From CAZLMF01 sp964560565 (GTDB lineage: Bacteria > Bacillota > Clostridia > Oscillospirales > Ruminococcaceae): a DNA stretch of 5,607 nt. A program made the translations under genes and the position numbers. How positions within the stretch are numbered: the first letter of the stretch is position 1; each line of letters begins with the position of its first letter. Where the stretch lies: the NCBI GenBank assembly GCA_964560565.1, contig CAZLMF010000098.1, positions 1-5,607 on the forward strand, read 5' to 3'. Under the pieces are notes generated by a model that did no database searches, was not told where the DNA came from, and saw only the letters and a program-made list of their open reading frames with translations. Below, piece after piece: positions 1 through 4,610 of the stretch.

Positions 1-39
1 CAGCAATTATAAAAAATCTCCTTGCTTAAAATCAAATAT

Positions 40-82
40 AGGCATTTGTTAAATGCCTGAACCCATTGACTTTCATGGGTTC
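40..82. repeat. Two tandem perfect hairpins upstream of the transposase
   Basis: The first hairpin pairs AGGCATTT (40-47) with AAATGCCT (51-58) across a 3-nt loop. The second follows at once and pairs GAACCCAT (59-66) with ATGGGTTC (75-82) across an 8-nt loop. Both stems are perfect 8-mers. Neither is followed by a proper T-run, so they are not textbook intrinsic terminators. They lie between the window edge and the transposase promoter. They may belong to the left part of the insertion sequence and shield it from outside transcription, or they may be the end of an unseen upstream transcription unit. The stems are directly visible; the role is inference. Confidence 0.7.
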
Positions 83-117
83 TTTGTTAACTTTATATAT
101 AAATTTCTCTCCTGTTA

Positions 118-126
118 TGGTATAAT
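118..126 (+). promoter_or_regulatory. Extended -10 promoter of the transposase gene
   Basis: TGGTATAAT is a perfect TATAAT box (121-126) preceded by the TGn extension (118-120). No good -35 hexamer lies 16-18 bp upstream; the 17-bp position reads TATAAA. The promoter would therefore depend on the extended -10 contact. Transcription would start near 133, leaving a leader of about 35 nt that carries the ribosome binding site AGGAGG (157-162) six bases before the ATG. Confidence 0.6.
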
Positions 127-168
127 GTAAGTAGCAAACAAAACAAAAACTACAACAGGAGGAAATTT

Positions 169-1599
169 ATGTCTAATAAATACTTTCAGCTAACTCTTGC
201 TGAAAATTTCAGTGAATGCCAAGATTTATTAACCTCTGACACACCTACGTTCTTCTCATTATTAGAAGAACACATCAATTTAAGTGATTTTATACCAGTG
301 GAATTTTACTGTGCTTTCCACTTATCATTGGGTAGAAAAAGAGATTATCCTTTAAAAGGATTTTTATCTGCTTTAATATTGCAGAAAATATTAACCATTC
401 CTACCGATGCTTTACTTATCAATTTACTTTCTTTATGTCGTGAATTACGTGATTTCTGTGGCTTTACCAAGGTGCCTGACGCTCCTATGTTTACACGTTT
501 TAAACAAACTTTTATACCTCAATTAGAGCTTATGTTCTCTAAAATGGTTGACTATACTGAACCTATATGTCAAGCTATTGATTCTACCCTTGCTTCAATT
601 CTTACACCTGATACTTCAGGAATTGAATTATATGTTAAAGAAAATAATCCTAAGTATTTGAATACTCTCATTAGACAGCTTAAAACTTACTACAAGGATA
701 ATCCTAATGTTGATCCATACAAAATGGCTTATGGGCTAATGCCTTCTAAAGCTTCATCTTCTTCTGATGCTAAACAGATGTACATTAATGGTCATTTCTG
801 TTATGCCGACAAATTTGTTATTATCACCAATGGTTTAGGACTTGTGCGTCATATTGCTTTCTTGGATGATGACTTCAAAAGAAAGCATCCAGATATTGAA
901 ATTGACAAGAAATCTGATTCTCCTGACGAGGATAAGTCAATTGGTGATTCTTCTGCATTGAAACCGGTTTTACAAGATTTCTTTGAACTTCATCCTGATT
1001 TTCATCCGTCAATTTTTCTTGGAGATTCTGCTTTTGATGCTATTGATACCTATACCTTTTTAAAAAATGACTTTAATTTTGAAAAAGCAATTATCCCTTA
1101 CAATCCAAGAAATGAAAGCACCCTTAAAAAAGTTGGTTACAATGAATATGGTTATCCCTTATGCCCAAATGATTCCTCTTTGGTTATGAAATATTGTGGG
1201 CTTTGCCGTGAAAAAGGTCGTGCTGACCGTATAAAATGGACATGCCCTAAAGTACATGTGGAAAAAGGTCAATATGTTTGTGATTGCGACAATCCGTGCA
1301 GCACTGCTAAAAGGGGTAGAACTACTTACACTTATGAAAATATGAGTTTTCGTATGTTTCCAGGCTTACAACGTGATTCTGATGAATGGAATGAGTTGTA
1401 TAAAATACGTACTGTTGTAGAAAGAGCCATTAACCATTTTAAAATGAACATGTGCATAGCCGGAAGAAAATCTCGTGACCATCTTACTACTAAAGCTGAT
1501 GTGCTCATTGCAGGAATTGCAAGTCAATTCACAGCAATTATCGCACACCGATTAAGTTGTCCACAGTATCTTAGAAGTCTTAAACCACTAATTGCATAA
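169..1599 (+). CDS. DDE transposase, IS1182/IS4-like
   Basis: This 476-residue protein is a probable cut-and-paste transposase with an RNase H-like DDE catalytic core. The likely metal-binding triad is D138 (in AIDST), D286 (in LGDSAFD) and E418 (in VVERAINHFK). The last motif follows the Y-x-x-R-x-x-V-E-R pattern of DDE_Tnp_1/IS1182-type enzymes. Residues 1-125 form the usual N-terminal region with a conserved-looking segment around GFTKVPDAPMFTRF (98-111). Between the second D and the E is a cysteine-rich insert (C332, C343, C346, C359, C371, C373, C377) that could bind zinc. The ATG at 169 is set by AGGAGG at 157-162 with 6-nt spacing. The frame is intact with no stop or shift, so the element may still be active or recently arrived. 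It is transcribed alone. The family assignment is from remembered motif layout; the catalytic residues are inferred from position and context. Confidence 0.88.
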   Translation: MSNKYFQLTLAENFSECQDLLTSDTPTFFSLLEEHINLSDFIPVEFYCAFHLSLGRKRDYPLKGFLSALILQKILTIPTDALLINLLSLCRELRDFCGFTKVPDAPMFTRFKQTFIPQLELMFSKMVDYTEPICQAIDSTLASILTPDTSGIELYVKENNPKYLNTLIRQLKTYYKDNPNVDPYKMAYGLMPSKASSSSDAKQMYINGHFCYADKFVIITNGLGLVRHIAFLDDDFKRKHPDIEIDKKSDSPDEDKSIGDSSALKPVLQDFFELHPDFHPSIFLGDSAFDAIDTYTFLKNDFNFEKAIIPYNPRNESTLKKVGYNEYGYPLCPNDSSLVMKYCGLCREKGRADRIKWTCPKVHVEKGQYVCDCDNPCSTAKRGRTTYTYENMSFRMFPGLQRDSDEWNELYKIRTVVERAINHFKMNMCIAGRKSRDHLTTKADVLIAGIASQFTAIIAHRLSCPQYLRSLKPLIA

Positions 1600-1933
1600 T
1601 CTTCTCATACTTAAAGTTATTGATATTTCAATGTTCGTAGGTGTATTAAGGTTACCCTTAAATCCATAATTTCACTTATTTTTAACTGGTTTTTCTTTTT
1701 CTTGTTATTTTTTTATTAGATTTTATCCACAGTTATCACAAAATCATTTTACAATTGCCTATTAATTTTATTAACTATAACAATTATAATACATTTTTGT
1801 TGATTTGTCTCTATCTAATTAGTGCAAAAAGACAAAATCTTTTCTACATTAAATACCATATTTATCATACTAATGAAATAAGATACTTCCCCATTGTCCC
1901 ATCAGATATTTGCAAATCATGATGGAAGCTTTG
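1600..1933. other. A/T-rich gene-free interval with a single DnaA-box 9-mer
   Basis: No coding region is supportable here on either strand: reading frames are short and have no recognisable sequence or ribosome binding site. The interval is strongly A/T-rich with long T tracts at about 1678-1717. It contains TTATCCACA (1723-1731), an exact match to the DnaA-box consensus TTATNCACA, followed two bases later by the near-match TTATCACA (1733-1740). A weak palindrome AAAAGA/TCTTTT lies at 1827-1843. The right end of the insertion sequence probably falls somewhere in this stretch. Confidence 0.5.
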
Positions 1934-1962
1934 TTGATTATAGCCGCTTCATATGGTAAAAT
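1934..1962 (+). promoter_or_regulatory. Probable sigmaA promoter of rsmE
   Basis: TTGATT (1934-1939, four of six to TTGACA) and TAAAAT (1957-1962, five of six to TATAAT) are separated by exactly 17 bp. The -10 box carries the TGn extension (TGG, 1954-1956). The predicted start is near 1969, giving a leader of about 100 nt. This copy of rsmE has no co-directional gene close upstream, so a private promoter is what it needs. Confidence 0.6.
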
Positions 1963-2071
1963 ACAAGTGCAGAATTGATAAAAGAAAATTATCATATAAT
2001 AAAGATACCTATGAATGGCAGTAAAGGCAAAGCAGTAATCAAAAAACAGAGCAGACAAAGAGGAAGCTATA

Positions 2072-2869
2072 ATGTTTAGATATTTTTGTGCTGATAATAA
2101 TATAATAAATAATACGGTAACAGTTGAAGGTGGAGACGAAAAACATTTAAAGACAATTCTCAGGGCTCAGCCTGGAGACAAAATTTCTGTTGTAACCGAA
2201 AGCAAAGAATACATTGCTGAAATAAAGGGAGTAAATAAGGAAAATATAATCTGTACCTTAATTGAAGAAGTAATGTCAAATAATGAAACAAAAATAAATA
2301 TAACCCTTTGCCAGGGAATACCTAAGCAGACTAAGATGGAAACAATCATACAGCAAAATGTGGAGCTGGGTGTGAAGAGTTTTATTCCCTTAATAACAGA
2401 AAGAACCGTTGTAAAGTTTAATCAAAAGGACAGAGAGCAGAAAAAATTAAACAGATGGCAGAAAATTGCCAGAGAATCGGCAAAACAAAGCAAAAGAAAT
2501 ATCATTCCTGTGGTGGAGCCGATTATGACTGTAAAAGAGCTTGTAGAAAAACTAAAGGATGAAGATGCATTGGTTTTAGTCCCCTATGAATTAGAGGATG
2601 TAAAGCTTCTAAAGGACGTTTTGTTTGAAAGTTCGGATAATTATTACATAGTTATAGGTCCTGAAGGAGGTTTTGACATTAAAGAAATCCAAATGCTCCA
2701 AGAAATAGGTGCACATATAGTAACCTTGGGTAAAAGGATTCTCAGGACTGAAACAGCAGGGGTAGTAACAGCAGCAGTAGTATTGTATGCCTGCAACGAG
2801 ATGATTCCGCCCCCTTCAGACCGAATACAAACGCTGTCCGACAATACCTTTCGGCCCATTTTGCCGTAA
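2072..2869 (+). CDS. rsmE: 16S rRNA (uracil1498-N3)-methyltransferase RsmE, intact copy
   Basis: RsmE methylates N3 of U1498 in 16S rRNA of the small subunit, using S-adenosylmethionine; it is a SPOUT-fold enzyme with a C-terminal trefoil knot. The 265-residue protein starts with the family opening MFRYF. It then shows an N-terminal RNA-binding domain with GGDEKHLKTILR (20-31), QGIPKQTKMETIIQQNVELG (81-100), the W129-x-x-I-A-R-E-S-A-K-Q-S-K-R block (129-142), the cofactor-loop motif IGPEGGF (195-201) and the knot motif LGKRILRTETAG (219-230). AGAGGA at 2059-2064 sits 7 nt before the ATG. Most family members end shortly after the knot helix, near residue 243 here; the final 22 or so residues form an unusual proline-containing tail. 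The last residues and the stop codon lie inside repeat copy A. It has its own promoter and is not next to prmA as is normal. A truncated second copy lies at 4364-4469. Function is confident; the effect of the tail is unknown. Confidence 0.95.
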   Translation: MFRYFCADNNIINNTVTVEGGDEKHLKTILRAQPGDKISVVTESKEYIAEIKGVNKENIICTLIEEVMSNNETKINITLCQGIPKQTKMETIIQQNVELGVKSFIPLITERTVVKFNQKDREQKKLNRWQKIARESAKQSKRNIIPVVEPIMTVKELVEKLKDEDALVLVPYELEDVKLLKDVLFESSDNYYIVIGPEGGFDIKEIQMLQEIGAHIVTLGKRILRTETAGVVTAAVVLYACNEMIPPPSDRIQTLSDNTFRPILP

Positions 2870-3021
2870 AAAGGAATAATAGCCTTTGAATTACTCAAAA
2901 TTTCAATTAATGTGTGAAAATATTTGGATTTTCCCATGAAATATACTCAAAATTTCAATTAATGTGTGAAAAACCAAAATATAAACAGCAAAAAACACAC
3001 ATTAATTGAAATTTTGAGCAT
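2841..3021. repeat. Repeat copy A (direct arm, direct arm, inverted arm)
   Basis: This unit matches copy B (4181-4363) in the same orientation. The core 2882-3021 differs from B by only four substitutions in 140 bp; the outer left part (2841-2881) is more diverged and has small indels. It contains two direct copies of an arm beginning CTCAAAATTTC and ending TTAATGTGTG (within 2891-2920 and 2943-2972), 52 bp apart, then one inverted copy (2996-3021). The left part overlaps the end of rsmE and supplies its stop codon (GCCGTAA). There is no open reading frame inside. It resembles a small non-autonomous element (MITE-like). Parent transposase and target duplication were not identified. Confidence 0.9.
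2943..3021. repeat. Long hairpin in repeat A, 26-bp stem
   Basis: The second direct arm (2943-2968) is the reverse complement of 2996-3021 at 25 of 26 positions, with a 27-nt A-rich loop (2969-2995). The structure lies between the convergent genes rsmE (+) and the AbiEi-like gene (-) and could halt transcription from either side, although no U-run follows the stem. The first direct arm (from 2891) could also pair with the same inverted arm, so two alternative foldings compete. Confidence 0.8.
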
Positions 3022-3075
3022 TTAGTATAGAAATGGAGTTACTTTTGTCTTGGTGCAGCACTACTTTACTAATAC

Positions 3076-3951
3076 TCACACCTTATTAGTTTCAATAACC
3101 GGTTTTCCTGCTGGCAGCAATGTGCGGAGCTGTGCATGCATCTGGTCGAAATTCTTTGCGCGGTTTTGCTTGCGTTTCTTAAGACGAGTTGCAAGATTGT
3201 TGGCAAAATCCTTGCATGCATTCTTATCGTATACTTGAATGGTGTTCAAATGCATTACTTCAATGTTTTGTCTCTCGAGTATTGCAGACCGCACTGCATC
3301 TTTACCTTGCTCAGTAGGATTGCTATGAAAGGCGAAACTATCATATTCAATTGCCAGCCTTGCCTGCTTATAGTATAAATCCAAAAAGCAACGTTTCTGT
3401 CCAAGACGCTTGACACCTTCATTTTTGAGTTTTATCTCATAGTTGAAAACAGCGCCGTCAATGCCGTATCCACCCAAGGCGTGGGGTAAAGTCAGTATCA
3501 TATAAGCTATTGATTCCATCACTGATGCGGAACCATCTTCTATATATTTTACTGCCCGCAAGGCTTTGCGGTGCCCACGGTGGCCAGGTGTTTCTGCAAG
3601 AAAAGCTTTTAGCTTTTGCTTTGTCGTAATTGCCTCAGAGGGCTTGCCCGGCGGATGTGAGCAGAGCTGCAATCCAAGTAATATCAGACGGTGAATATCC
3701 AAACTGCACGCAAGTTGTAGAAACACCAATTCTGGCGCTGCAACCATAATGCCGTTTTTCAGTACCACTGCATTAGCAGGCAACTCAAGTTCGCACAAGT
3801 GGATTAATTTATCCTTTTTTTTAAACCTTGCACTTTGTTTAGAAACAGTAAAACTGACCTTGCTTGTATCAATTCTATAATCAAGCACGGTTTCAATATT
3901 TGGAATGTTCCAAAATGAAGCAGCCGAAAAATTACTCAAATATTCTTTCAT
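3076..3951 (-). CDS. Orphan AbiEi/DUF559-like protein, putative PD-(D/E)XK fold
   Basis: Counted from ATG 3951 the protein has 291 residues. The N-terminal part (SNFSAASFWNIP, residues 7-18) resembles the opening of AbiEi-type antitoxin/regulator proteins. The C-terminal half matches the DUF559, Vsr-like endonuclease fold: S-x-x-M-E146-S, then F-L-D191-L-Y-Y, then A-I-E202-Y-D204 and H209, followed by a basic helix rich in K and R (about 255-267). E146, D191 and E202 are the likely metal ligands of a PD-(D/E)XK site. No AbiEii-type toxin partner is adjacent, so it is an orphan; a nuclease, DNA-binding regulator or defence role is possible but unproven. G+C in sampled lines reaches 40-50%, against about 30-35% for rsmE and prmA, which suggests transfer. 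It lies between repeat A and the decayed arm at 4044. The frame stays open upstream to 4029 with an in-frame TTG at 3990, but neither start has a Shine-Dalgarno sequence; I prefer ATG 3951 because it fits the family's N-terminus. Confidence 0.7.
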   Translation of the reverse strand: MKEYLSNFSAASFWNIPNIETVLDYRIDTSKVSFTVSKQSARFKKKDKLIHLCELELPANAVVLKNGIMVAAPELVFLQLACSLDIHRLILLGLQLCSHPPGKPSEAITTKQKLKAFLAETPGHRGHRKALRAVKYIEDGSASVMESIAYMILTLPHALGGYGIDGAVFNYEIKLKNEGVKRLGQKRCFLDLYYKQARLAIEYDSFAFHSNPTEQGKDAVRSAILERQNIEVMHLNTIQVYDKNACKDFANNLATRLKKRKQNRAKNFDQMHAQLRTLLPAGKPVIETNKV

Positions 3952-3957
3952 ATAAAA

Positions 3958-3986
3958 ATTATACTGTGAGTTAAGTAAAGCAGCAA
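3958..3986 (-). promoter_or_regulatory. Candidate promoter of the AbiEi-like gene, possibly giving a leaderless mRNA
   Basis: Read on the minus strand, TTGCTG (3986-3981) and a perfect TATAAT (3963-3958) are 17 bp apart. The A of ATG 3951 is the seventh base after the -10 box, which is where transcription would be expected to begin. That fits the absence of a Shine-Dalgarno sequence. If the upstream TTG 3990 were the true start, this match would be fortuitous coding sequence. Confidence 0.4.
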
Positions 3987-4043
3987 GCAAAATAATGTTA
4001 ATTTTGGATATGGAGTAATTTATTGGTAGTCATACTTTCGAAT

Positions 4044-4070
4044 ATTCGCAAAATTTCTATTAATTTGTTG
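4044..4070. repeat. Decayed copy of the repeat arm
   Basis: This segment keeps the core GCAAAATTTC-TATTAAT-TTGTTG of the arm found in repeats A and B. Its reverse complement matches the inverted arm of repeat A (2996-3021) at 21 of 26 positions. It lies just upstream of the AbiEi-like gene. That gene is therefore bracketed by inverted arms at 2996-3021 and 4044-4070. A perfect 10-bp palindrome CGAATATTCG overlaps its start (4039-4048). Confidence 0.65.
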
Positions 4071-4149
4071 AAAATCAGATTAATCAGTGAGGAATAGGTA
4101 TGAATGATATAGTTGTTTGTAGAGGCACGGGGGCGATTTCAAACGTCAA

Positions 4150-4190
4150 GGGGACGGCAGGTAGAGTAATAACGTCCCCGGCATTACTCT
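4150..4190. repeat. Two interlocked inverted repeats (REP-like)
   Basis: GGGGACG (4150-4156) pairs with CGTCCCC (4173-4179). AGAGTAAT (4163-4170) pairs with ATTACTCT (4183-4190). Both are perfect, and each has one arm inside the other's loop, so both can form together only as a pseudoknot; otherwise they are alternatives. The GGGGACG/CGTCCCC core recalls REP-type palindromes that are frequent between genes in Clostridia; that likeness is from memory, not from a search. The second stem runs into the left end of repeat B. Confidence 0.6.
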
Positions 4191-4363
4191 TTCGGTCCAT
4201 TTTGCTGTAAAACGCGATGAATTGCCTTTGAATTACTCAAAATTTCAATTAATGTGTGAAAATATTTGAATTTTCCTATGAAATATGCTCAAAATTTCAA
4301 TTAATGTGTGAAAAACCAAAATATAAACAGCAAAAAACACACATTAATTGAATTTTTGAGCAT
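4181..4363. repeat. Repeat copy B, truncating the second rsmE
   Basis: This is the sister of copy A in the same orientation. It has direct arms starting at 4233 and 4285, an inverted arm at 4338-4363, and a 79-bp hairpin unit (4285-4363) of exactly the same length as in copy A. The 26-bp stem has one mismatch. Its right end abuts the rsmE remnant at 4364, where RsmE homology stops within about two codons. The left part carries the same stop-bearing stretch as copy A (CATTTTGCTGTAA), although no gene reads into it here. Confidence 0.9.
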
Positions 4364-4469
4364 AAAGAGATTTAGCCCGTAAAATTGTTTCTAAATGCTT
4401 AGCATCGCCGCCTTCGACTGTAACTTCATCATTATTTATATTCTCATCAGTACAAAAATACCTGAACAT
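4364..4469 (-). pseudogene. rsmE: Truncated rsmE remnant (first ~34 codons)
   Basis: On the minus strand an ATG at 4469 opens a frame reading MFRYFCTDEN and continuing through EGGDAKHLETILRAK. It matches the N-terminus of the intact RsmE at 25 of 33 aligned residues without gaps; hand-counted nucleotide identity is about 74%. A strong ribosome binding site AAGGAG (4480-4475) lies 5 nt before the ATG, so the start region is original. Homology ends at about codon 33-34, then the frame enters repeat B and stops at 4346-4344 after 41 codons. The remaining seven-eighths of the gene, including the whole methyltransferase knot, is not found in the window. Its place just downstream of prmA in the same direction is the normal place of rsmE, so this is probably the native copy. 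No enzyme function is possible. Confidence 0.9.
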
Positions 4470-4506
4470 AATTTCTCCTTTGTATCACTGTAATGAATAC
4501 CATCGT

Positions 4507-4554
4507 TATTTGTCATTCTGAGTGCACAGCTATTTGTCATTCTGAGTGCGCAGC
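4507..4554. repeat. 24-bp tandem duplication
   Basis: Two adjacent 24-bp units (4507-4530 and 4531-4554), each containing TTTGTCATTCTGAGTG, differ at one base (A4526 versus G4550). The second unit is also the left arm of the palindromic repeat that follows. The duplication lies between the end of prmA and the rsmE remnant. Confidence 0.9.
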
Positions 4555-4610
4555 ACGAAGAATCTCATGCCTTGAAAAGATGAGATCCTTCGCTGGCGCT
4601 CAGGATGACA
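4535..4610. repeat. Palindromic TGTCATTCTGAG-type repeat overlapping the prmA 3' end
   Basis: The left arm (4535-4568) and right arm (4580-4610) form an imperfect long inverted repeat: TGTCATTCTGAG with CTCAGGATGACA, GAAG with CTTC, and ATCTCAT with ATGAGAT around an 11-nt loop. This type of dispersed repeat is common in Clostridia and other Firmicutes (from memory). The right arm enters prmA and supplies its stop codon. The hairpin lies between prmA and the rsmE remnant and could end or attenuate the prmA transcript. Confidence 0.8.

Larger units (their letters stand above)
40..1661 (+). mobile_element. Insertion sequence with a DDE transposase (boundaries approximate)
   Basis: A single complete transposase ORF with its own promoter, preceded by hairpins and followed by A/T-rich non-coding DNA, indicates a simple insertion sequence. 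The ends given are only the outermost structures that can be seen: the upstream hairpin and a weak TTAAGG/CCTTAA inverted repeat at 1646-1661. I could not find a convincing pair of terminal inverted repeats or a target duplication. The left end may lie outside the window. The protein resembles IS4/IS1182-type DDE transposases in layout, but the exact IS family is not established from sequence alone. Confidence 0.5.

Noticed and set aside
1646..1661. TTAAGG/CCTTAA inverted repeat after the transposase as an intrinsic terminator.
   Set aside because: The stem is only six weak pairs and is not followed by a T-run.
4..1789. CAATTATAA occurs at 4-12 and 1781-1789, like a 9-bp target duplication around the insertion sequence.
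   Set aside because: The 9-mer is pure A/T-type sequence apart from one C, likely by chance here, and the bases just inside show no matching terminal inverted repeats.
1870..2058. Minus-strand open frame of 62 codons upstream of rsmE.
   Set aside because: It has no ribosome binding site, composition is typical of chance A/T-rich frames, it overlaps the rsmE promoter and leader, and it resembles nothing I know.
2011..2079. A 22-codon plus-strand frame (ATG 2011) overlapping the rsmE start, as a possible leader peptide.
   Set aside because: No Shine-Dalgarno sequence precedes it, and there is no regulatory codon run or attenuator hairpin.
2644..2937. Minus-strand 97-codon frame opposite the end of rsmE.
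   Set aside because: It is the antisense shadow of the conserved RsmE motifs and extends into the repeat, with no independent coding evidence.
2891..3021. Repeated ~30-bp arms at 52-bp spacing, superficially like a short CRISPR array.
   Set aside because: Only two direct copies exist, the third is inverted, the whole unit recurs nearly identically at 4181-4363 including the spacers, and no cas gene is present.
3931..3945. ATTACTCAAATATTC in the AbiEi-like gene resembles the start of the repeat arm.
   Set aside because: Only about ten bases match without a break, and it lies within conserved-looking coding sequence, so chance is the better explanation.
4073..4180. Search for the missing rest of the native rsmE on the other side of repeat B.
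   Set aside because: Minus-strand translation of this stretch shows no RsmE-like sequence; the distal part is not here.
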